DNA of 16,270 nt from an uncultured Acinetobacter sp. (GTDB lineage: Bacteria > Pseudomonadota > Gammaproteobacteria > Pseudomonadales > Moraxellaceae), in NCBI GenBank assembly GCA_900771065.1, contig CAAGMP010000261.1, positions 1-16,270 of the forward strand, read 5' to 3'. The position numbers and the translations under genes are program-made. A model generated the notes under the pieces. That model was given only the letters and a program-made list of their open reading frames with translations. It was not told the origin of the DNA and did not search any database. This document shows positions 1 to 6,842 of the stretch, one piece after another; the stretch's first letter is position 1, and every line of letters begins with the position of its first letter.

Positions 1-657
1 GAATTTGGGCAAAGTATCAAACTAGACAGCGCGCGCCATTGTCAATTTTGGCTAATGAATTTAGAAAAAACTGTTGAGAAAAAACCATTAGAAAAATGGA
101 TAAAAACCTATCAAATTCAACTAAATAACAAACATTTAACAATTTGTGCATTACCCGGTGTTTTTAGCCAAGCTAAATTAGATGTGGGCACAAAGGTACT
201 TTTACCTTACCTAGAACAAGTAAAATCAGGTAAAATTGCCGACTTTGGATGCGGTTCAGGCATTATTGGCTGTTATTTGGCAACATTAAATGCACAAAAT
301 CAAATTTATGCTTTAGATGTCGATGCATTTGCGCTTCATTCGACGCGTTTAACATTTGAAACCAATCAAATTGATTCAAATCAATTGGTTATTCTCCCCG
401 TTTCAAATTTCGATGATGCGCCAAATCAACTCGATGCAATTGTGAGTAATCCACCTTTTCATCAAGGCATACACACCAATTACGATGCAAGCGAAGGCTT
501 ATGTCGTGAAGCAAAACAGCATCTAAAAATCAAAGGACAATTGTGGATCGTTGCAAATCGTTTCCTGAATTATCCGCATTTAATTGAACAATATTTTGGT
601 CATTGTCAAATTATAACTGACCAAAATGGTTTTAAGGTGCTTTATGCCAGCGCTTAA
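1..657 (+). CDS. rsmC: 16S rRNA (guanine-N2) methyltransferase RsmC, 3' part (5' end outside window)
   Basis: RsmC methylates G1207 of 16S rRNA in the small ribosomal subunit, using S-adenosylmethionine. The visible 218 residues are the C-terminal catalytic domain. Motif I DFGCGSG is at fragment residues 81-87, the acidic SAM-ribose loop LDVD at about 105-108, and the base-methyltransferase signature NPPFHQG at 150-156. The NPPFH form is typical of RsmC and the related RlmG. The frame is open from base 1 with no stop, and the residues before the first ATG (55) continue the fold. That ATG is therefore internal, and about 120 N-terminal residues lie upstream of the window, judged against the usual length of about 340. 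lysP follows after 21 bases on the same strand, so the two may be co-transcribed. RlmG is the main alternative; the length and sequence favour RsmC. Confidence 0.86.
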   Translation, partial: EFGQSIKLDSARHCQFWLMNLEKTVEKKPLEKWIKTYQIQLNNKHLTICALPGVFSQAKLDVGTKVLLPYLEQVKSGKIADFGCGSGIIGCYLATLNAQNQIYALDVDAFALHSTRLTFETNQIDSNQLVILPVSNFDDAPNQLDAIVSNPPFHQGIHTNYDASEGLCREAKQHLKIKGQLWIVANRFLNYPHLIEQYFGHCQIITDQNGFKVLYASA

Positions 658-678
658 TCATTTCAAAAAGGAAAGACC

Positions 679-2133
679 ATGAGCGAAAATCAATCTGCAC
701 AGCTTCATCGGCAATTAAGTGCACGTCATTTGAATATGATCGCCATAGGTGGTTCTATTGGTACAGGTTTATTCCTTGCATCTGGCGCAACGATTGCCAA
801 TGCTGGACCTGGTGGTGCTTTGTTAGCTTATGCCTTAATTGGCGTCATGATTTACTTTTTAATGACAAGTTTAGGTGAATTGGCAACCCACAACCCAACT
901 TCAGGGGCATTTTTTACCTATGGCAGCAAATATGTTGAACGTGGTTTTGGCTTCGCTTTAGGTTGGAATTATTGGTATAACTGGGCAATTACAGTTGCAT
1001 TTGAATTGGTTGCTGTACAATTTATCATGAAATTTTGGTTTCCCGATTTACCTGGATTTTACTGGAGCGCGCTGTTTTTAGCTGTTGTATTTGGCATTAA
1101 TGCTTTAACCGTGAAAGGTTTTGGGGAAAGTGAGTTCTTTTTTTCACTTATCAAAGTTTTAGCCATTATTATTTTTATTGTTATTGGGATGATCATGATT
1201 ATCAAAATCATGCTAACACCCAATGTTTCCGCATTTAGTAATTGGACTGTTGGAGAAGCGCCTTTTGTTGGTGGTCTTTCTGCCTTAATTGGTGTTGCAA
1301 TGATTGCAGGGTTTTCTTTCCAAGGTACCGAAATGGTTGGCGTTGCAGCAGGTGAATCGAAAGATCCACAAAAAACAATTCCAATTGCCATTAAACAAAT
1401 TTTTTGGCGTATTTTATTATTTTATATTGTTTGTATTTTTATTATTGGTACTTTAATTGCCTACAATGACCCTCGTTTATTACAAGCTGCTAGCACAGAG
1501 AATGTAGCGTTATCGCCTTTCACCCTACTCTATGAAAAAGCAGGTTTTGCCTTTGCTGCAAGTATGATGAATGCTGTAATTCTCACTGCGATCTTATCTG
1601 CTGGAAATTCGGGTATGTATTCCTCAACACGTATGCTTTTTGATATGGCAAAAAATGGCAGTGCACCTCAAATTTTCGCAAAACTTGACTTACGTGGCGT
1701 ACCGATGAATGCGCTTTATGCCACAACTGCAATTGCGGCACTTTGTTTTTTAACCACATTTATTGGTGAACAACAAGTCTTTAATTGGTTGCTCAATATG
1801 TCTGGCATGTGTGGTTTTATCGTATGGTTAGGAATAGCAATATCACATTATCGTTTTAGAAAAGGCTATGTGGCGCAAGGTCATCGTTTAGAAGATTTAG
1901 CCTATCGTGCTAAGTTTTTTCCATTTGCACCGTGGTTTGCTTTTATTTTGTGTACCATTGTTGTATTAGGACAAAATTATCAAGCAATTTTAGCAGGTGA
2001 ATGGTTGTCTGTACTTTCAACGTATATTGGTATTTTCTTATTTTTAATCATTTGGTTAGGCTATAAATGGAAAAACAAAACCAAATTAATTTCTTATCAA
2101 GAAATGGATATTAAGCCAACGGAAATTGAATAA
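679..2133 (+). CDS. lysP: Lysine-specific permease LysP (APC superfamily, AAT family)
   Basis: This is an inner-membrane, proton-coupled importer of L-lysine with about 12 hydrophobic segments. The 484-residue length fits the family (E. coli LysP has 489). Recalled E. coli LysP aligns without major gaps: GGSIGTGLF at 24-32 in the unwound first helix, GFALGWNYWYNW at 91-102, FSLIKV at 155-160, FSFQGTE at 212-218, and the run from NAVILTA to TRML at 298-320. Residues corresponding to those studied in E. coli LysP are present: Lys159, Glu218 and Asp264. This is why lysine, rather than aromatic amino acids or GABA, is proposed. The ATG has a good AAGGA Shine-Dalgarno at 668-672. The gene sits 21 bases after rsmC, with no clear promoter between them, and ends at a strong terminator. 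Substrate assignment is inference from similarity. Confidence 0.87.
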   Translation: MSENQSAQLHRQLSARHLNMIAIGGSIGTGLFLASGATIANAGPGGALLAYALIGVMIYFLMTSLGELATHNPTSGAFFTYGSKYVERGFGFALGWNYWYNWAITVAFELVAVQFIMKFWFPDLPGFYWSALFLAVVFGINALTVKGFGESEFFFSLIKVLAIIIFIVIGMIMIIKIMLTPNVSAFSNWTVGEAPFVGGLSALIGVAMIAGFSFQGTEMVGVAAGESKDPQKTIPIAIKQIFWRILLFYIVCIFIIGTLIAYNDPRLLQAASTENVALSPFTLLYEKAGFAFAASMMNAVILTAILSAGNSGMYSSTRMLFDMAKNGSAPQIFAKLDLRGVPMNALYATTAIAALCFLTTFIGEQQVFNWLLNMSGMCGFIVWLGIAISHYRFRKGYVAQGHRLEDLAYRAKFFPFAPWFAFILCTIVVLGQNYQAILAGEWLSVLSTYIGIFLFLIIWLGYKWKNKTKLISYQEMDIKPTEIE

Positions 2134-2138
2134 ACAAA

Positions 2139-2166
2139 AAAAAGCGATTCAAATGAATCGCTTTTT
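2139..2166. terminator. Bidirectional intrinsic terminator between lysP and ompA
   Basis: A 7-bp stem, GCGATTC (2144-2150) with GAATCGC (2155-2161), encloses a 4-base loop. It is flanked by an A-tract on the left and TTTTT on the right. The A and T tracts can extend the stem and give a U-tract on either strand, so it serves both convergent genes. Confidence 0.87.
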
Positions 2167-2180
2167 CTTACTCAAACAAA

Positions 2181-3260
2181 TTATTGTTGAGCTGGTACTG
2201 CAACTTCGCCTTGTTGAACCTCAACTGGTTGTACTACAACAGTACGGCTACCAGTGATGTCAGCAAATACACGACGGTTCAATGCACGACCTTCTTTAGT
2301 GCTGTTGTCAGCAATTGGGTCATTCCAAGCAAAACCTTGAGTTGATAAACGGTTAGGATCAACATTGTAATCATTTACAAGAGCAGATTTTACTGAGTTA
2401 GCACGCGCTAAAGATAAACGCTCGTTTAATGCTAACGGACCAGTGTTGTCTGTATAACCTTTGATGTTAGCAGTTGCATTCGGGAAGTCTTGAAGAACTT
2501 CAGCAACTTTAGCAATTTCAGGTTGATATTGTGGTTTGATGTTTGATTTGTTTGTATCGAAGAATACACGTAATTCCATGCTTACATCTTCTGTCAACTC
2601 TTGTGGAGGAGCAACAGGTGTAACCACGTCAACAGGTACTTCAACAACTGGAGCAGCAGCAGGTTTTAAGTGACCACCTAATACAACATTAAGACCAGCT
2701 AATGCAGTGTAGTTCCAGTTTTTAACTGCTTCGTTATATGTTGCACGTGCTTCAGTACGTAAAGATAACGCATCATTTAAACGCCAGAAAGCACCAAGAC
2801 CAGCATTACCAATTGTGCCCTCATGCTTCTCAAAAGTAGCGCTACCAGATGGTTTAACTTTAGAGTGACCTGCACCTAAAAGTACATATGGCTTGATTTT
2901 GCTATCATAATCTTCAGTAATTAAGTCAGAAGTTACGTAGAAGTTACCTGCTACATTTTCTTGCTTATATTTACCATCTTTTTCAAAACCATTTGTTTTG
3001 TAAGTCTCAAAATCACCCTTAACTTGGCTATATTCAACTTCAAAACCTAACCAAGGTGTTAATTCAACACCAAGTGCTGCACCAGCGAATACATCGCCTT
3101 TTAACTTAGCATCACCAAGCGTATTATTTTTGTCATTCAAGTCTTTTAAAGAATCTTGCCAAGTATAACCAAGCAACAACGGAGTAACAGTAACACCTGC
3201 GTTTGCAGCAGCTAATGGCGCAGCAACGAGCATTGCTAAAGCAATACGACTCAATTTCAT
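2181..3260 (-). CDS. ompA: Outer membrane protein OmpA (Omp38-type porin with peptidoglycan-binding domain)
   Basis: This is the major slow porin and cell-wall anchor of Acinetobacter. Residues 1-21 are a signal peptide ending ANA, giving a mature start GVTVTPLLLGY. Residues 22-200 form the eight-stranded beta-barrel, and about 200-222 are a Pro/Val-rich linker. Residues 223-345 are the periplasmic OmpA-like domain, with FFDTNKSNIK, YTDNTG and the NERLSLARANSV signature. Asp271 and Arg286 fall at the positions reported in A. baumannii OmpA to bind diaminopimelate. The protein has 359 residues (356 in A. baumannii). The surface-loop regions (about 36-56, 84-102 and 135-150) differ most, as expected. 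An upstream in-frame ATG at 3284 is rejected, because the GGAGGA ribosome binding site (3268-3273) would then lie inside the gene and the signal peptide would be displaced. Confidence 0.96.
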   Translation of the reverse strand: MKLSRIALAMLVAAPLAAANAGVTVTPLLLGYTWQDSLKDLNDKNNTLGDAKLKGDVFAGAALGVELTPWLGFEVEYSQVKGDFETYKTNGFEKDGKYKQENVAGNFYVTSDLITEDYDSKIKPYVLLGAGHSKVKPSGSATFEKHEGTIGNAGLGAFWRLNDALSLRTEARATYNEAVKNWNYTALAGLNVVLGGHLKPAAAPVVEVPVDVVTPVAPPQELTEDVSMELRVFFDTNKSNIKPQYQPEIAKVAEVLQDFPNATANIKGYTDNTGPLALNERLSLARANSVKSALVNDYNVDPNRLSTQGFAWNDPIADNSTKEGRALNRRVFADITGSRTVVVQPVEVQQGEVAVPAQQ

Positions 3261-3267
3261 GGATTTA

Positions 3268-3273
3268 TCCTCC
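3268..3273 (-). promoter_or_regulatory. ompA ribosome binding site that fixes the start
   Basis: GGAGGA on the - strand lies 7 bases before the ATG at 3260. This near-perfect Shine-Dalgarno rules out the longer in-frame start at 3284. Confidence 0.85.
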
Positions 3274-3349
3274 AGAGATAACATAATATTTTAGTTCCAA
3301 GCTAAGAATCCACGACTGAGATAGGCTTTTTCATACCCCAGTTATCTAA

Positions 3350-3379
3350 TCTATAAGCTAAGCACTACAAATCATACAA
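3350..3379 (-). promoter_or_regulatory. Candidate sigma70 promoter of ompA
   Basis: On the - strand, a -35-like TTGTAT (3374-3379) is followed after 18 bases by a -10-like TATAGA (3350-3355). The implied leader is about 80 bases. The match is moderate and the region is AT-rich, so this is only the best candidate seen. Confidence 0.35.
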
Positions 3380-3597
3380 ACACTTTTTGGGTTTTCCAAG
3401 TGTTTCGTAGTCTCAATTGAACAGATTATTGAAAAAAATGCTTACAATTTCCGTTGTAATTCGGTAATTTTTTCTAATCTTTTAGATTCAATTGAGTTAT
3501 TTTTAACATGTGCAAATATTAACATTTTTATTGTTGAAGATGTAATATTTTTTTAACTTAAAAAACAACAAATTACAAAAAAATTTAGAAAATAAAA

Positions 3598-4128
3598 ATG
3601 AACTCAACGACCACATATCAAGGATTTACCTTGGCTGAACTTATTGTTGTAATTGCAATTTTAGCGATTATAGCCACTTATGCGATGCCATATTTTGAGA
3701 ATCATAGAGCAGAACAAGAAGCCAATCAAGTACTTAAACAACTTCCTGCTTTGATCCAATATGCAAAAAATGAAGCAGTGCTAAGAAGAATGAATATTGT
3801 CATTTGCTCATCAGAAAATCTGACCAGTTGTAAAAATAATGAATGGAATAAATATGTTATTGTTTTTGTCGATCAAAATAAAAATCGACAAATTGATAGC
3901 AATGACTTAATTTTAAATGTCACTGAATTCAACCTAAAATATGCTAATTTGAATTGGAAAGCCAGTCTAAACTCGCCTGTTATTGTCTTTAGTCATCAAA
4001 CAGGTTTGCCTATTGGCTACAATGGCAGTTTTTATTATTGCGCTACACGCGAAAATTTAAACCAACGCATTTTGTTAAGTAAAATGGGGCAAGTCAGAAA
4101 TGAACCACCCAATCCTTGTTTGACATAA
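3598..4128 (+). CDS. GspH/FimT-family type IV pilin-like protein (minor pilin)
   Basis: This is a class III signal prepilin. A short leader ends at Gly9, followed by FTLAELIVVIAILAIIATYA, with Phe10 as +1 and the essential Glu at +5 (Glu14). PilD would cleave and methylate after Gly9, and the hydrophobic helix would insert into the pilus core. Residues 30-176 form the globular GspH-like domain. Four cysteines suggest two disulfides (Cys70-Cys78 and Cys148-Cys174), and FVDQNKNRQID (90-100) is a common GspH/FimT motif. The tail carries GQVR (164-167) where DNA-binding FimT proteins have GRxR. The gene is isolated from other pilus genes. The Shine-Dalgarno is weak, but a TAG at 3586-3588 leaves no earlier start. 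A role in pilus priming or DNA uptake is inferred from the family. FimT is the likeliest name, with FimU as an alternative. Confidence 0.82.
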   Translation: MNSTTTYQGFTLAELIVVIAILAIIATYAMPYFENHRAEQEANQVLKQLPALIQYAKNEAVLRRMNIVICSSENLTSCKNNEWNKYVIVFVDQNKNRQIDSNDLILNVTEFNLKYANLNWKASLNSPVIVFSHQTGLPIGYNGSFYYCATRENLNQRILLSKMGQVRNEPPNPCLT

Positions 4129-4130
4129 AA

Positions 4131-4152
4131 CCAAGCGAGCGTACCCGCTTGG
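4131..4152 (-). terminator. Intrinsic terminator after the DUF934 gene
   Basis: CCAAGCG (4131-4137) and CGCTTGG (4146-4152) form a 7-bp GC-rich stem with an 8-base loop. Read on the - strand it is followed by TTTTA, so it terminates the cysI-DUF934 transcript. On the + strand there is no T-run, so its effect on the pilin-like gene is less certain. Confidence 0.72.
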
Positions 4153-4165
4153 TCGAATCAATCAA

Positions 4166-4651
4166 TTATGCACCAGTTTGATAATTTGCTTTTGGTACAG
4201 CCGTTGACGCTTGATATGGATGCGTAAAATCAGTTAAACCTGCCGCAGCTTCATGAATATCTTTGCCTTCTTTAATGACAAAAGAATCAAAACCTGAACG
4301 CTTCATGTAGTTTAAAACATCTTTAAAGACATCACCTGTGGCACGAAGTTCACCGACAAAACCTTGACGACGAAGTAATGCTGCAAATGAATAACCACGA
4401 CCATCATTAAAGCCTGCAAATTCAATAAAAATTGCATCAAGTTGATTAAGTGGAAATTCATGCGTTTCAGGCGAAGCATCTACTGTTAAATAAAGTGCTT
4501 TTTTGCCAGAAATCTGTGCAATTTGATCTAACTGTTCAACAGTTAAAACCACGTCACCTTGTGGTAATACACCATCTTCAGCAATTAACTGATACGTATT
4601 GTCTGTAATTGTGCCATCTTTACAGAGTACTTGAAGTGCGGTATTAAGCAT
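4166..4651 (-). CDS. DUF934 family protein, partner of sulfite reductase
   Basis: This 161-residue protein belongs to a family found immediately downstream of cysI in many beta- and gamma-proteobacteria and often annotated as probably involved in sulfite reduction. Its biochemical role is not established. The family core is visible at 72-124: DAIFIEFAGFNDGRG, then ALLRRQGF, GELRATGDVFKDV and the stretch around Arg118-Ser119-Gly120. There is no signal peptide, membrane segment or Cys cluster, so it is probably cytosolic and does not itself carry an Fe-S centre. The start at 4651 is chosen over a longer ATG at 4699 because AAGGAG (4659-4664) lies 7 bases upstream. The start then overlaps the cysI stop by 8 bases (ATGCTTAA arrangement), which indicates translational coupling and 1:1 supply with CysI. 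Confidence 0.88.
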   Translation of the reverse strand: MLNTALQVLCKDGTITDNTYQLIAEDGVLPQGDVVLTVEQLDQIAQISGKKALYLTVDASPETHEFPLNQLDAIFIEFAGFNDGRGYSFAALLRRQGFVGELRATGDVFKDVLNYMKRSGFDSFVIKEGKDIHEAAAGLTDFTHPYQASTAVPKANYQTGA

Positions 4652-6287
4652 ATGCGCGCTCCTTAAATGGTTTGATTCCAACACGGCGATACGTTTCAAT
4701 AAAGCTTTCGCCTTCTTGACGCAAATCTAAATATGTATTTAAAATTTCTTCAACCACATCAGGAATCACTTCAGCAGCAAATGATGGTCCTAAAATGTCA
4801 CCGATTGAAGCATCGTGATCTGCGTTACCACCTAAAGTAATTTGATAGAATTCAGCGCCTTTTTTATCAACACCTAAAATACCAATATTACCCACATGAT
4901 GATGACCACAGGCATTCATGCAGCCTGAAATATTTAAATCCAATTTACCTAAGTTATAAATCGTATCTAAGTCATCAAAACGACGTGAAATGGCTTCAGA
5001 AATTGGAATTGATTTTGCATTTGCTAATGAACAGAAGTCACCACCCGGACAGCAAATAATATCGGTTAAGAAACCAATATGCGCGCGTGCCAAATTATGT
5101 TTTTCTAAAATTGTCCATAATTCAAATAAATCTTTTTGCGGCACATCAACCAAAGCAATATTTTGCTCATGCGTTGTACGCAACTCACCAAATGTATATT
5201 TATCTGCAAGCTCTGCAATTAAATTTAATTCTTCAGTGGTTACATCACCCGGAGCAATCCCTGCTCGCTTCAAAGAAATGGTAACAATACGATAGCCTTT
5301 CACTTTATGCGCATTGGTATTGATATTAAACCATTGTTTAAATTTTGGATGTGCTGCAAACAATGCAGAAAAATCTTCATCTGCATAATTTTGATAATCA
5401 AATGGCGTGAAGTTTTCATCCATTTTCTTCAACGTTTCAGCATCAATTTTTAAAGTTTTTACAGTATGGGCAAATTCAGCTTCTACTTTTTCAGCAAAAA
5501 CTTCAGGCGTTAAAGCTTTAACCAAAATTTTGATCCGTGCTTTATATTTATTGTCACGACGACCATGCAAATTATAGACACGAAGAACTGCTTCAAGGTA
5601 AGCAATTAAATCTTCACGTGGTAAAAAGTCACGAATAAAACTGCCAATAATTGGGGTACGACCTAAACCACCACCCACTTTAATTTTATAGCCAATTTCG
5701 CCTGCATCATTTTTAACAATATACACGCCAATATCATGAAATGCTGTTGCAGCACGATCAATTTCATCTAGTGCAGAAACTGCAATTTTAAATTTACGTG
5801 GTAAAAAAGCAAATTCAGGATGGAAAGTTGACCATTGACGAATTAATTCACACGTTGGACGTGGATCAGCAATTTCACCTGCAACCACCCCTGCATATTG
5901 ATCCGTTGTGGTATTACGAATACAGTTACCTGAAGTTTGAATGGCATGCATTTGCACAGATGCCAATTCGGCTAACATATCAGGAACATTTTCCAACGCA
6001 GGCCAGTTAAATTGAATATTTTGACGGGTTGAAATATGCACATAACCACGGTCGTATTCGGTTGCAAGCTGCGCTACTTTACGCAATTGCTTTGAATTCA
6101 TTAAGCCGTAAGGAACAGCAACACGCAACATTGGTGCGTAACGTTGCACATATAAACCGTTTTGCAAACGCAATGGACGATATTCATCTTCCGTCAATTT
6201 GCCTGCTAAATAACGCTCCGTTTGATCACGGAACTGTGCAACACGTTCGTTGATCAACTGTTGATCAAAATCAGTATATAAATACAT
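4644..6287 (-). CDS. cysI: Sulfite reductase hemoprotein (siroheme/4Fe-4S, CysI/NirA family)
   Basis: The enzyme reduces sulfite to sulfide by six electrons in assimilatory sulfur metabolism in the cytosol. The 547 residues show the duplicated ferredoxin-like and siroheme-binding halves. HISTRQNIQFNW (84-95) and SGNCIRNTTTD (119-129) contact siroheme. PRKFKIAV (163-170) supplies the basic substrate pocket. CPGGDFC (413-419) and CMNAC (456-460) give the four cysteines of the 4Fe-4S cluster, Cys460 being the likely siroheme-bridging one. An internal duplication is visible from the second ferredoxin-like half at about 325-400. DUF934 is encoded next, overlapping by 8 bases. No CysJ flavoprotein is encoded nearby, so the electron donor (ferredoxin or a distant flavoprotein) is unknown. 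A nitrite reductase of the same fold is the main alternative, but the DUF934 context favours sulfite. The start lacks a clear Shine-Dalgarno. Confidence 0.9.
   Translation of the reverse strand: MYLYTDFDQQLINERVAQFRDQTERYLAGKLTEDEYRPLRLQNGLYVQRYAPMLRVAVPYGLMNSKQLRKVAQLATEYDRGYVHISTRQNIQFNWPALENVPDMLAELASVQMHAIQTSGNCIRNTTTDQYAGVVAGEIADPRPTCELIRQWSTFHPEFAFLPRKFKIAVSALDEIDRAATAFHDIGVYIVKNDAGEIGYKIKVGGGLGRTPIIGSFIRDFLPREDLIAYLEAVLRVYNLHGRRDNKYKARIKILVKALTPEVFAEKVEAEFAHTVKTLKIDAETLKKMDENFTPFDYQNYADEDFSALFAAHPKFKQWFNINTNAHKVKGYRIVTISLKRAGIAPGDVTTEELNLIAELADKYTFGELRTTHEQNIALVDVPQKDLFELWTILEKHNLARAHIGFLTDIICCPGGDFCSLANAKSIPISEAISRRFDDLDTIYNLGKLDLNISGCMNACGHHHVGNIGILGVDKKGAEFYQITLGGNADHDASIGDILGPSFAAEVIPDVVEEILNTYLDLRQEGESFIETYRRVGIKPFKERAYA
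4659..4664 (-). promoter_or_regulatory. Ribosome binding site of the DUF934 gene inside cysI
   Basis: AAGGAG on the - strand lies within the last codons of cysI, 7 bases before ATG 4651. It decides the start and supports translational coupling. Confidence 0.8.
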
Positions 6288-6308
6288 GGCGTACAGCTAG
6301 TAATTTCT

Positions 6309-6314
6309 ATTATA
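6309..6314 (-). promoter_or_regulatory. Candidate -10 box of the cysI promoter
   Basis: A perfect TATAAT on the - strand lies about 22 bases before the cysI ATG, giving a very short leader. No good -35 hexamer sits 16-18 bases upstream. An imperfect palindrome TTGAT-CT-ATCAA (6337-6348) is centred about 40 bases before the expected start. This layout is typical of an activator-dependent promoter; CysB is the obvious guess but is not shown. Confidence 0.45.
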
Positions 6315-6425
6315 ACGTTGTACAGCATAACGAGATTTGATCTATCAACAAAATGCGTTTTTTACATATTTTATAGCTGTTTTATTGATATAAGACTTTA
6401 AAATGCAGCAAATTGGTTATTTTCT

Positions 6426-6492
6426 TGCTTTTTTATAAAAAAGCACCTTTTTATGCAATGCTTATCTTAAATTATTCTATAAATAAGGTGCT
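6426..6492 (-). terminator. Nested palindromes; possible - strand intrinsic terminator
   Basis: AGCACCTT (6442-6449) pairs with AAGGTGCT (6485-6492). The stem can extend by about five A/T pairs past one bulge, leaving a 22-base loop. On the - strand it is followed by TTTTTTAT, as in an intrinsic terminator. The left arm is shared with a perfect 20-base palindrome (6426-6445, arms TGCTTTTTTA), so the two structures exclude each other. No gene on the - strand ends here, so if it is a terminator it would serve an unannotated transcript. Confidence 0.4.
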
Positions 6493-6735
6493 AAATGGCA
6501 AAATCGTTCATTTGCATTGGCTAATTTGCTGATAAAAAATGCGTCTTTGATATAAAAAGACAAATGTAAGTATTTTGGCTTAATTTTTTAAAAAATATTG
6601 CTTATCAATCAATTAAAATTACAGCATTTTAAAGTATTTACTCTAATTTATATTTTTTGTCGAATTAAAATACAAAAAATAAGCTAAACTCTGTCATATT
6701 CAGCCATTTACCCAAGTATTTTTTACACCTTAACA

Positions 6736-6750
6736 TGCCAAATATTGGCA
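6736..6750. promoter_or_regulatory. Candidate operator palindrome upstream of the AraC-type regulator
   Basis: TGCCAA-ATA-TTGGCA is a perfect 6+6 inverted repeat about 93 bases before the ATG at 6843. Its right arm contains TTGGCA, a 5/6 match to a -35 box, with TATATC 19 bases downstream. A regulator bound here could block transcription. The role is inference. Confidence 0.3.
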
Positions 6751-6842
6751 AAAATCATCGTTTTAGATGTATATCCAATTTTTTTTAGCTGCAACAGGTT
6801 CAAAACGTGTATTTAAAAGACAAAGAAAACGAAAGTTTTAAC

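Larger units (their letters stand above)
3261..3597. other. Divergent intergenic region ompA / pilin-like gene
   Basis: This 337-base AT-rich stretch has no credible ORF. It holds the ompA ribosome binding site and candidate promoter in its left part. A perfect inverted repeat, TTACAA-N6-TTGTAA, lies at 3442-3459 and is a possible operator. I see no RNA gene. No clear promoter for the + strand pilin-like gene could be picked from the A/T-rich right part. Confidence 0.6.
6288..6842. other. Long AT-rich divergent intergenic region cysI / araC-type regulator
   Basis: These 555 bases carry no credible protein gene and no tRNA-like structure. They contain the cysI -10 box, a perfect 20-base palindrome (6426-6445), a longer stem AGCACCTT/AAGGTGCT (6442-6492), and a hairpin GTCTTT-N7-AAAGAC (6543-6561). 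There is also a 14-base A/T palindrome (6583-6596) and a palindrome TGCCAA-ATA-TTGGCA (6736-6750) near the regulator. The length and number of symmetric elements are unusual for this compact region; see findings. Confidence 0.6.

Noticed and set aside
3261..3284. Longer ompA start at 3284 adding eight residues
   Set aside because: The GGAGGA ribosome binding site would lie inside the gene and the signal peptide would no longer be N-terminal.
6250..6268. Two TTGATCAA palindromes 11 bases apart near the cysI start
   Set aside because: They lie in the coding sequence (codons for DQQLIN), are explained by the protein sequence, and are downstream of the promoter.
6495..6524. Nine-codon mini-ORF with AAGG upstream in the cysI/araC gap
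   Set aside because: It is too short to support, has no residue bias that would suggest an attenuator, and lies far from the regulator gene start.
6583..6596. Perfect 14-base A/T palindrome as a regulatory site
   Set aside because: Six T followed by six A arises easily in AT-rich spacer DNA and has no other supporting feature.
6807..6842. GTG start extending the AraC-type regulator by 12 residues
   Set aside because: The added residues are polar and non-family-like, and ATG 6843 gives the conserved N-terminus; the Shine-Dalgarno does not settle it, so some doubt remains.
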